Below are positions 43,476 through 50,607 of a stretch of DNA of 64,000 nt, one piece after another. Positions within the stretch are counted from its first letter, which is position 1. Every line of letters starts with the position of its first letter. The translations under genes and the position numbers were made by a program. Source of the DNA: Rhizobium ruizarguesonis. GTDB taxonomy: Bacteria; Pseudomonadota; Alphaproteobacteria; Rhizobiales; Rhizobiaceae. The notes below the pieces were generated by a model. It had not been told where the DNA came from, ran no database searches, and saw only the letters and a list, made by a program, of their open reading frames with translations. The DNA lies in the NCBI RefSeq assembly GCF_012349115.1, contig NZ_PQIG01000071.1:1-64000 (forward strand), given 5' to 3'.

Positions 43476-43635
43476 CCGGATCTCTCGAAAACGCCGATGC
43501 GTCGTCGCCGCGACGACGGCGCTTCCATCCGGTGACGCTTGGTCGCATTCGAAAGCGTGGGTAAATTGATGATCGACCTTGTCGATTCCTGCGTCGTAGG
43601 ATCGATTGCCGTCAGGAAGCACGGAATTTGCCCCT

Positions 43636-44043
43636 ATGCCCATCTTTCATGCGAAGTGTACCTGTGGCGCCCTGTCCCTGGAGGTCGATGGCGATCCTGT
43701 GCACAACCACGTCTGCACCTGCACGCGTTGTCAGCGTGCATCCGGCAGTGCGCTTGCGCACAATGTGTGGTTCCCCGAGGAAAATGTCCGGGTCGTCTCC
43801 GGAGAATATTCCGTGTGGTATCCGCAAGGCGAAACCACACCGGATGTGATGAAAGCCTTTTGCCGGATCTGCGGCGGGGGCGGATTTTCGAAATCCGGAA
43901 CATATTTTCCCGGCACCGTCGTCATCGCCGGCGGCACATTCGCCGATCCGTCCTTTCCCGCGCCGGATCATGTTCATTGGTGGGACAATCGCCCGCATTG
44001 GATCGACTTGGCCGAACCAATCGAGCGTCTTGCCGGAAATTGA
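43636..44043 (+). CDS. GFA-family protein, copy 2
   Basis: This 135-residue protein has the same zinc-ligand pattern as copy 1 (CTCG, CTCTRCQRASGSA, AFCRICGGGG). The ATG at 43636 is chosen over the longer frame because it matches copy 1 and both share upstream acacggaatttgcccct. It converges on a complete GFA gene, whereas copy 1 faces only the tail of one. The function is probably zinc-dependent and thiol-related, but the substrate is unknown. Confidence 0.85.
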   Translation: MPIFHAKCTCGALSLEVDGDPVHNHVCTCTRCQRASGSALAHNVWFPEENVRVVSGEYSVWYPQGETTPDVMKAFCRICGGGGFSKSGTYFPGTVVIAGGTFADPSFPAPDHVHWWDNRPHWIDLAEPIERLAGN

Positions 44044-44142
44044 CTCTCCTGGCATCGCCGGCATCACCAGCTTGAGCGGGCGCTCGAAATCGCCCGCGCG
44101 CAGCAGCCGCTCTTGTGCGTTTCGAGCGGCCGCGAACCGGCG

Positions 44143-44559
44143 TCACATCGGCGGCATCGTCTCGAATTTCGGCACCGCCGGATCGACCCGGTCCCAGGCG
44201 AGGCCGCGCACGGTGTAAGTCACCATCTGCGGCTGGTATCGGGTGGGATCGTCGAGGCTGGCGGCGTGAATGGTAAAGAGATCGGGCATGGCAGAGAAGG
44301 TGAGGTAGACCGGCGTGCCGCAGGCGGGGCAGAAGCCGCGCGTCTTGACGTTGCCGCTGTCGGCGACCATGTCCCAATGCGTCGCCTTGCCGTCGAGCTT
44401 CACCGCCTGCCGGCTTGGGAAGGTCAGATAGGATCCGTGCCCGGTGCCGCTGGTCGCCTGGCAGTCGCGGCACTGGCAGTCGTTCATCGCAATCGGCTCG
44501 GCCGCGATTTCATAGTGGATCGCACCGCAGGCGCATCCGCCGGTGTAAGGCTTGCTCAT
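44143..44559 (-). CDS. GFA-family protein
   Basis: This 138-residue protein has CACGAIHYEI, NDCQCRDCQATSGTG and TRGFCPACGTPV, the full set of zinc-ligand motifs. It is a different paralogue from copies 1 and 2. Its C-terminus RVDPAVPKFETMPP is repeated in two pseudogene tails in the window. It is convergent with GFA copy 2 and upstream on the same strand as nothing else. Confidence 0.85.
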   Translation of the reverse strand: MSKPYTGGCACGAIHYEIAAEPIAMNDCQCRDCQATSGTGHGSYLTFPSRQAVKLDGKATHWDMVADSGNVKTRGFCPACGTPVYLTFSAMPDLFTIHAASLDDPTRYQPQMVTYTVRGLAWDRVDPAVPKFETMPPM

Positions 44560-44623
44560 ATCTTTCTCCTGATGAAGCGCTGCTCAATAAAATGTTGCGT
44601 CGGCAAGCGCGATGTCGGTCGCC

Positions 44624-45088
44624 TCAGTCCGTCTCGTCGACGATGGCGCCGATATTCTTCACGACCTTCTTCCAGCCTTCGCCCATCTTCTGGAAGGCGG
44701 TTTCATTCCTGGGCAGGACGAAGCCGGAATGGATGAGGCGAAGCCGGGTGCCGGCTTCGACCTCGGACAGGATGAAGGTGACGACAGTGTTGAGCGGGGA
44801 GCCGTAGCCGGTATTTCCCTCATGCCCGCCTTTCCAGGCATAGGAGAGACGCTCGTTCGGCTTCACCTCCAGCACCTGGCAGTGAATTGTGCCGTCCCAG
44901 GCGCCGGCCGGCGTCGTCCGGTAGGTGAAGCGTTTGCCTTCCACCGGCTCGAAGCCCGCCGGCATCATCAGCCAGCGGCCCATCAGATTGGCCGTGGTCA
45001 GTGTTTTCCAGATCGTCTCCGGCCGATGCGGGAAAACCTCGTCAACCACGATCTCTTGCGTGTCGGGCTTCAATGCGGCGTCGCTCAT
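44624..45088 (-). CDS. SRPBCC/AHSA1-family protein
   Basis: This 154-residue protein has the AHSA1-like layout: VDEVFPHRPETIWKTLTT at the N-terminus, KPNERLSYAWKGG, and TRLRLIHSGFV followed by a long C-terminal helix with EGWKKVVKNI. Such START-fold proteins bind small ligands or assist ArsR-controlled responses. It starts inside the ArsR gene's stop (ATGA overlap), so the two are translated together. Confidence 0.85.
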   Translation of the reverse strand: MSDAALKPDTQEIVVDEVFPHRPETIWKTLTTANLMGRWLMMPAGFEPVEGKRFTYRTTPAGAWDGTIHCQVLEVKPNERLSYAWKGGHEGNTGYGSPLNTVVTFILSEVEAGTRLRLIHSGFVLPRNETAFQKMGEGWKKVVKNIGAIVDETD

Positions 45089-45414
45089 GGATCGATTTCC
45101 TTCAGCAAAGTTCTGAGATTGGCAAAACGGTCGCGCCAGAAGACGCCGTAATGGCTCATCCAGTCCACAAGTGGCTCCAGGCCTTCCGGCTCGGCGCGGT
45201 AATAGACCTTCCGGCCCTCGGGGCGCTCAGTGACGAGGCCCGCCTGTTTCAGCGCCTTGAGGTGCTGCGAAACCGCGCCCTGCGTGACGCTGCTTGCCCG
45301 CGTCAGTTCGACGACGGTGATCTCATCGGCGTTGACGATCTGCTCAAACACGGCCCGACGTGTGGGATCGGCAAGCGCGCGCATGACGACGGTGATGGAA
45401 ACGGCTTCGGTCAT
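45085..45414 (-). CDS. ArsR-family winged-helix regulator
   Basis: This 109-residue protein has MRALADPTRRAVFEQI, an HTH with SSVTQGAVSQHLKAL, and the wing YYRAEPEGL. It lacks the CxC metal site of ArsR/SmtB, so it probably senses something other than a thiophilic metal. The ATG at 45414 is preferred to one 12 codons upstream, because the extension lies within the operator-like palindrome. It is coupled to the SRPBCC gene. Confidence 0.86.
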   Translation of the reverse strand: MTEAVSITVVMRALADPTRRAVFEQIVNADEITVVELTRASSVTQGAVSQHLKALKQAGLVTERPEGRKVYYRAEPEGLEPLVDWMSHYGVFWRDRFANLRTLLKEIDP

Positions 45415-45422
45415 GGAGAAAT

Positions 45423-45441
45423 CAATAGCGTATGCTAATTG
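45423..45441. promoter_or_regulatory. Candidate ArsR operator
   Basis: caatagcgtatgctaattg is an inverted repeat with one extra base in one arm (CAAT-AGC...GCT-ATTG). It lies just upstream of the ArsR start, where autorepression is expected. Binding is inferred. Confidence 0.5.
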
Positions 45442-45608
45442 ATGAGTCAATACTAATTGGTTTTTATCGACGGCCAGTCGCTGCGCCGCTCAGGTGGCGG
45501 CGCGTTCGGCTGTTCTTGCGGAGTGATTCAACGCCCTCTTGCCTTGAGGAACAAAACGCGCCTGGCGATGTTGCTACTCCGATGGTGATAGCACCGTGGG
45601 AGGAAGTT

Positions 45609-45950
45609 ATGCGTCAATCTCTTCAGTTTGTCCTAGTCGGCTTGGCCGCGATAACCGGGCTGACGATCTCGCCGACGATCGCCGCCGCGCAGGACTTGGA
45701 ATTGCGTATTGGCCCCGGCGGACTCGGCGTTTACGATCGTGATCGCGACCCTGACCGATATGACCGATATGACCGGCGCGGACGGCGACGCTGCGATCCG
45801 GACGATGCCCTCGACATCGCACGCAGCGAAGGACTTCGCAGGGCGCAGATCATACGCATGTCTTCCCGCAGCATCGTTGTCCAGGGGATGACGCGCCGTG
45901 GACCGGAGCGAATGACCTTCGCCAACCAGCGAGGCTGCCCGGAAATCTGA
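45609..45950 (+). CDS. Small exported protein with Asp/Arg-rich segment
   Basis: This 113-residue protein has a signal peptide (MRQSLQFVLVGLAAITGLTISPTIAAA) followed by an Asp/Arg/Tyr-rich stretch (YDRDRDPDRYDRYD). A conserved-looking C-terminal domain has CDPDDALDIARSEGLRRAQI and a second Cys. GGGAGGAA lies before the ATG at 45609, and the longer frame is rejected. Small proteins of this kind are common in rhizobia, but the function is unknown. Confidence 0.7.
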   Translation: MRQSLQFVLVGLAAITGLTISPTIAAAQDLELRIGPGGLGVYDRDRDPDRYDRYDRRGRRRCDPDDALDIARSEGLRRAQIIRMSSRSIVVQGMTRRGPERMTFANQRGCPEI

Positions 45951-46101
45951 GCCGTGGCGTGAGTAATAAAATCGGCCGGCCTTCGCGATCGTCGACCGAA
46001 TGCGGCCGGCGCGGAACCTTTGGGCAATCCGAACATTGCTGCCCATGCAGCGCTCTGCTTTGGGCCGCCTGCACTGTTGAAGCACCATTGGAGGATTCAT
46101 C

Positions 46102-46632
46102 ATGATGAGCGGTCAATTGAAGGCGCTTCTCGCCGTCCTTGCCGTTGCCGGCTACCAGAACAGGGACAAGATCGGGGAGCTCCTGCGGGGCATCCAGAAC
46201 CCTCAACAGTCTGGCGGGGGAAACCAGCAGCCGGGCGGGCTTGGGGGCATCCTTGGCGGACTGGGTGGTTCGGGCGGTCTCGGCGGCCTGCTCGGCGGGC
46301 TGACATCCGGCGGCATCGTCAGCGGCGGTCTGGGCGATCTCCTGAAGACGTTTCAGCAGAACGGTCACGGTGACAAGATCGACTCATGGGTACAGCCGGG
46401 CCAGAATGCCGACATCAATGACGGCCAGCTCGCCGAAGCACTAGGCCCGGACGTTCTGAACGAGATCGCTTCGAATACCGGCCTTTCACATCAGCAGATT
46501 CTGGATCGGCTGAGCCGCGATCTTCCCAAGGCCGTCGACGACCTGACCCCACAGGGAAAACTGCCGACCGCCGAAGAGTTTATGTCTTCCGCCAGCCAAT
46601 CCACCACCTCCGCGCGGCCGAGCACCATCTGA
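46102..46632 (+). CDS. YidB-like/DUF937 protein
   Basis: This 176-residue protein has an N-terminal hydrophobic helix, a Gly/Leu-rich low-complexity segment (GGLGGILGGLGGSGGLGGLL), and a C-terminal YidB-like domain with WVQPGQNADINDGQLAEALG and LSRDLPKAVDDLTPQGKLP. GGAGG lies upstream of a double ATG. The family is widespread and of unknown role. Confidence 0.82.
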   Translation: MMSGQLKALLAVLAVAGYQNRDKIGELLRGIQNPQQSGGGNQQPGGLGGILGGLGGSGGLGGLLGGLTSGGIVSGGLGDLLKTFQQNGHGDKIDSWVQPGQNADINDGQLAEALGPDVLNEIASNTGLSHQQILDRLSRDLPKAVDDLTPQGKLPTAEEFMSSASQSTTSARPSTI

Positions 46633-46748
46633 TATCGGGACGAACGGGCACACAACCAGCAGGCCGCCGCCGCGCGTGATGACGTCTTCGCGGACGACAC
46701 GGGCGGCGAGGCCGGCATCAGACAGACGGCGCGCTTCGAGTTCGCGCG

Positions 46749-47594
46749 TTAGTTCGAGAGGTATTTCTGAAGGAATGTGTGAACGCTGCTGATGGACTTT
46801 TCGGCGGCGTCTGGATTGTATTTTTCGATATGGCCAAACACCCTCCGCCCCACCTTAAACTCCGGGGCATCAAAATCGTGGTAGGTACCCTTGTAGATAT
46901 TGAGCTCGATGGGCGGGCTATTGTCACTCAGACCGGCAAGCCTCTTCCGGCATCGGTCGGCCGGGCTCCAATTGTCTCGGTCGCCACTCAAGATCAAGGT
47001 CGGCACTGTCGCATCGCCCTGACTTGCCGCACAGAGGGGATAGTAGGCAACCGCTGCCCTGAATTTGCGGTCCATCAGCTGTTCGTTGCCTTCGATTTTT
47101 GTTCCCTCCAGCGTCGCCGTGCCGCCCGCTGAAAAGCCCATCAGGGCGACGCGGCTGATATCGACAAAGCTCGATTTCGATAAAAAATCCAAAGCGCCAT
47201 AGGCGTCGAAGACGCGATCGGGGAGATAGCTTTGGCACGTGTCCTGGATGTTGCGGGTGGTGAAGCTGTCGACAACCAACACGACATAACCCCATGAGAC
47301 CAGCCGTTTCGGCCATAGGTCTTTGACGCTCAAACGCATGCCGCCGCATCCATGCATGACGACGACCGCCGGGAAGGGACCATCACCCTGGGGGCGGGAC
47401 ACATATCCCAGTAATGGCGTGCCTTGCGGTTGAGGGAGGTTCTCTCCCTGTTCATTGGCCTTACGAATTCGAAACGGGCTGAGCTTGATGGGCGCGCTTT
47501 CGAAGTGAACCAGCTCGTCGGCATCAGCCGGGTTTCTAGCGAACGTGGCGCCGAGAAAAGCGACAAGGCAAAGAAAAAGTCTGGTGGTTTTCAC
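46749..47594 (-). CDS. Exported dienelactone hydrolase-like protein
   Basis: This protein of about 281 residues has a signal peptide (TTRLFLCLVAFLGATFA), an oxyanion region VVVMHGCGGMR, the nucleophile elbow GFSAGGTAT, an acidic residue in LSGDRDNW and a late TYHDFD His. This fits the dienelactone-hydrolase branch of alpha/beta hydrolases. A GTG at 47594 with GGAGAAG upstream fits best; an ATG at 47630 is the alternative. It probably acts in the periplasm. Confidence 0.78.
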   Translation of the reverse strand: MKTTRLFLCLVAFLGATFARNPADADELVHFESAPIKLSPFRIRKANEQGENLPQPQGTPLLGYVSRPQGDGPFPAVVVMHGCGGMRLSVKDLWPKRLVSWGYVVLVVDSFTTRNIQDTCQSYLPDRVFDAYGALDFLSKSSFVDISRVALMGFSAGGTATLEGTKIEGNEQLMDRKFRAAVAYYPLCAASQGDATVPTLILSGDRDNWSPADRCRKRLAGLSDNSPPIELNIYKGTYHDFDAPEFKVGRRVFGHIEKYNPDAAEKSISSVHTFLQKYLSN

Positions 47595-47734
47595 TGAACT
47601 TCTCCACCGTTTGTTCAACAGCCTGCTCATTGTACGCCGGAGCTGAAGGCTCGCAAAGCGGTGAGGCGTTCTGCCGCCGATTGGGTCGGGTTGGGTCGAT
47701 TTCAAACCGGCGCATGACCCGTGATCAAAAGCCC

Positions 47735-47835
47735 TTGATCACCCCCCGGCGGATCATTTATCACTACCGCAAATCCAAGCTGCGAAATTTGAATCAAGAG
47801 GGAATGTCGACCAAGTCGGCGCCGCCCTCCGATCG
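47735..47835. repeat. 101-base direct repeat, left copy
   Basis: It begins ttgatcaccccccggc and ends gccgccctccgatcg. The right copy starts 370 bases downstream with about 85-90 percent identity by eye. Both can be read as RKSKLRNLN...KSAPPSD in two different frames. It lies just left of the first phage gene. Its function is unknown. Confidence 0.75.
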
Positions 47836-47951
47836 TACGGTGACATGCCGAACCAGATCGCGAGGCGGGCCAAGACCGCGCTGATCGGTCAATAACATCC
47901 GTCAGCGTCAGTGAGCCACCACCGCAGATTTTCCACAGCGCCCACCCCTTG

Positions 47952-47995
47952 CTCCGTCATCCTCGGGCTTTACACCTGAGCCGAGGATGACGGAG
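47952..47995. repeat. Perfect intergenic hairpin between the direct repeats
   Basis: The arms ctccgtcatcctcgg and ccgaggatgacggag are perfectly complementary over 15 bases. This is the widespread rhizobial palindromic type also present in longer form at 23784-23884. Confidence 0.7.
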
Positions 47996-48104
47996 TATGG
48001 GGCGGTGTTCCGACAAATCTGCCGCCGGCGCGGGGTAGAGCAATCTGGCACCATCGGGTCGAGCAGGCTCGGTTTCGAACTGACGCGAGACTCACGATTA
48101 GCCG

Positions 48105-48206
48105 TTGATCACCCCCCGGCAAATCAGTTATGACTACCGTAAATCCAAGCTGCGAAATTTGAATCCAGAAGGTGATGTCGACCAAGTCGGCGCCGCCCTC
48201 CGATCG
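48105..48206. repeat. 101-base direct repeat, right copy
   Basis: Starts ttgatcaccccccggc like the left copy. It shares ccaagctgcgaaatttgaat and ccaagtcggcgccgccctcc. Most differences are single-base substitutions. It could be a duplicated phage or host sequence at the prophage edge. Confidence 0.75.
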
Positions 48207-48337
48207 GTGTGTCTGTCACCGTCCGGCCGGCGTCCCCAGATCATCATTGACCCTCATCCTCTTCCGCCTGACCTTTCATGTTCGATCACATTGGGGATCG
48301 GGCCGGGTAGCGCTCGCCTCTTCCAAGGAGAACTGCA

Positions 48338-48574
48338 ATGGACGCTTCGATTGCTCCGGCCTCGCGGGCTGCAGTGGTAACGCCGAGCGATACCGCCATC
48401 GTCGGTGCGCGCGCGCTTTATATCGGCACGACGGGTGACGTTGCCATTGCGCCGCGCCGGGACATGGATCCTGTGATCTTCAGGAGCGTGCCTGCCGGGA
48501 CGATCCTGCCGGTTCACGCCGCCATCGTGGCGCTGACCGGGACCACGGCCTCCAACATCGTCGCGCTGTTCTAG
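48338..48574 (+). CDS. Phage spike-base-like small protein (Rcc01079-like)
   Basis: This 78-residue protein has ARALYIGTTGDVAIAP, FRSVPAGTILPVHAAIV and GTTASNIVALF. The arrangement ARALYxGxxGD...GxPAGTxLPVxxxxVxxTGTTAxNIVALY is that of the small head-spike-base protein described in the Rhodobacter gene transfer agent and many alphaproteobacterial phages. It opens the late module, 23 bases before the small terminase. Structural role is inferred from the family. Confidence 0.7.
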   Translation: MDASIAPASRAAVVTPSDTAIVGARALYIGTTGDVAIAPRRDMDPVIFRSVPAGTILPVHAAIVALTGTTASNIVALF

Positions 48575-48596
48575 AACCCTCCAGAAGCGGCGCCTC

Positions 48597-49070
48597 ATGG
48601 GCAGACCCATCAAGTTCACCCAGGCGATTGCCGACAGGATTTGCGAGCGCATCGCCGACAGGGAAAGCCTCCGGTCGATCTGCCGGGATGAAGCGATGCC
48701 GGCGATGTCGAGCGTGCTGTCCTGGCTCGCCGATGACGACAAGGCCGGTTTTCGGGCCAAATACGCCCTGGCGCGCGAGATTCAGGCGGATGGCTTTGTC
48801 GATGAGATGGTCGAGATTGCCGATGATCGTGCAGACGACTGGATCGAAAAGAAGAACGCGAGCGGCGAGACCACCGGCTGGCAGGAGAATGGCGAAGCCA
48901 TCCGCCGGTCGCAGCTTCGCATCGCCACCCGTCAGTGGGTCGCCGAGAAACTGAAGCCGAAGAAATACGGTTCCAAAGTCGAGCCCGACCATGGCGTCGT
49001 CACCGGCGAGGTTTCGCAGTTGCTGGAAGATATCAATGGCAAGACGCGCGGACTTCCAAACGGCCGTTGA
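48597..49070 (+). CDS. Terminase small subunit
   Basis: This 157-residue protein has an N-terminal HTH-like segment (TQAIADRICERIADRESLRS, AMPAMSSVLSWLADD), a mixed helical middle and a C-terminal tail that overlaps the large-subunit gene. It matches the small terminase-like proteins that recognise the phage DNA packaging site. The order (small then large subunit) and overlap support this. Confidence 0.82.
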   Translation: MGRPIKFTQAIADRICERIADRESLRSICRDEAMPAMSSVLSWLADDDKAGFRAKYALAREIQADGFVDEMVEIADDRADDWIEKKNASGETTGWQENGEAIRRSQLRIATRQWVAEKLKPKKYGSKVEPDHGVVTGEVSQLLEDINGKTRGLPNGR

Positions 49071-50607
49071 CCAGTTTTCCGACTGGCGCTGGCGTCTGAA
49101 CAACCTCTATTGGATCACCGACAAATCGGGCAAACGCGTCAGGTTTGAGATGAACTGGACGCAGATGACCTTTTTCGAGCAGATGCATTACCTCAATGTG
49201 CTGCTGAAAGCCCGCCAGCTGGGTCTCACGACCTTCATTCAGATCTTCATGCTCGATGCCTGCGTCTTCAACCGGGATATCCGCGCCGGCACCATCGCCC
49301 ATACGCTGGGCGACGTGCAGACGATCTTCCGGGACAAGATCAAATATCCCTATGACAATCTGCCCGACGGCATTCGTAACGCCGTGCCTGTCGTCAGGGC
49401 CAACCAGACCGAACTGCTGCTTGGCAATAATTCGAGCATCCGTGTCGGCACCTCACTGCGCTCGGGAACGCTGCAATATCTTCATATTTCCGAATATGGG
49501 AAGCTTTGCGCGAAATATCCCGACAAGGCGAGGGAAGTCCGCACCGGCGCTTTGAATACCGTGCAGGCCGGCCAGCTGGTCTTCGTCGAAAGCACGGCGG
49601 AGGGCCAGGAAGGGCATTTCTACACGCTCTGCGAGGATGGCCAGGTCAAGCAGCGCCAGGCGGCGAAGCTGACCGAACTGGACTTCAAATTCCATTTCTT
49701 CCCCTGGTGGAAGGAGCCGCAATATGCGATCGCGCCTGAAGGCGTCATCATCACCGATGCTTTCGCAAAGTATTTCCGCAATCTGGCCGATCAGGGCATC
49801 ACGCTGACGGACCGGCAGAAGGCCTGGTACGTCAAGAAGGCCGAAACCCAGCTCGGCGACATGAAGCGCGAATATCCCTCGACGCCGGCCGAAGCTTTCG
49901 AAGCGAGCGTCGAAGGCGCCTATTACGCCGATCAGATGGCGGTGGCCGATGCCGAAGAGCGCATCGGGGTTTATCCGCACGTGGACGGTTATCCCGTCCA
50001 TACCATCTCCGACATCGGCATGGACGATACCAACAGCGTCTGGCTGTTTCAGGTGCTGCCCGGCCGTGTCCGGATGATCGGTTATTTCGAGCATACCGGC
50101 ACCGGCATGGACGGCATGCTCGACGAGCTGGAGCGGCGCGGGGCCGAACATGATTATGTCTATGGCGTCCACAACATGCCGCATGACATCAAGGTCAGGG
50201 AATGGACGCGCGGCGGCATGACCCGCATCGAGGTGATGCTGAGAGAGGTCAAGGCCCGCGGCCTTGGCACGGTCCGTAAGATCGAGCGCGCCTATGTCCA
50301 CGACCGCATCAACGGCACCAGGCGCATTCTGGCAAAGATCGAGTTCGACCAGGCCGGCTGCATCCAGGGCGTCAAGTGCCTGCGGAACTACCGCAAGGAC
50401 TGGGACGAGGATTTGAGTGTCTTCCGCGACGAGCCTCTGCACAACTGGGCTTCGCATGGTGCGGATGCTTTCGGCGGTCTGGCGATCATCTTCACCGGCC
50501 TGGCGCCGGAACCGCTGAAGCCGCAGGCCAAGGCGCTCCCGACCTTCCAGACGATGACCTTCAACGAATTTGCCGATACCACCCCTACCTACAGCGAGCG
50601 TGTTTGA
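49036..50607 (+). CDS. Terminase large subunit (ATPase/nuclease)
   Basis: This 523-residue protein packages DNA into the prohead. A Walker A-like KARQLGLTT lies at 58-66, a hydrophobic Walker B with a catalytic Glu, YLHISE, at 148-153, and an RNase H-like nuclease domain starts with Asp326 in SDIGMDD and ends with an Asp in ASHGADAFGG. The ATG at 49036 overlaps the small-subunit gene by 35 bases; GGAAG precedes it. The stop overlaps the portal ATG by one base. Confidence 0.92.
   Translation: MARRADFQTAVDQFSDWRWRLNNLYWITDKSGKRVRFEMNWTQMTFFEQMHYLNVLLKARQLGLTTFIQIFMLDACVFNRDIRAGTIAHTLGDVQTIFRDKIKYPYDNLPDGIRNAVPVVRANQTELLLGNNSSIRVGTSLRSGTLQYLHISEYGKLCAKYPDKAREVRTGALNTVQAGQLVFVESTAEGQEGHFYTLCEDGQVKQRQAAKLTELDFKFHFFPWWKEPQYAIAPEGVIITDAFAKYFRNLADQGITLTDRQKAWYVKKAETQLGDMKREYPSTPAEAFEASVEGAYYADQMAVADAEERIGVYPHVDGYPVHTISDIGMDDTNSVWLFQVLPGRVRMIGYFEHTGTGMDGMLDELERRGAEHDYVYGVHNMPHDIKVREWTRGGMTRIEVMLREVKARGLGTVRKIERAYVHDRINGTRRILAKIEFDQAGCIQGVKCLRNYRKDWDEDLSVFRDEPLHNWASHGADAFGGLAIIFTGLAPEPLKPQAKALPTFQTMTFNEFADTTPTYSERV

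Noticed and set aside
46491..46748. A small gene between the YidB-like and hydrolase genes
   Set aside because: The available frames overlap the YidB-like gene or are low-complexity Ala/Arg-rich, without start signals.
47735..48206. attL and attR of the prophage
   Set aside because: Both copies are on the same side of the phage genes and only 370 bases apart, so they cannot flank the element. They remain an unexplained direct repeat.
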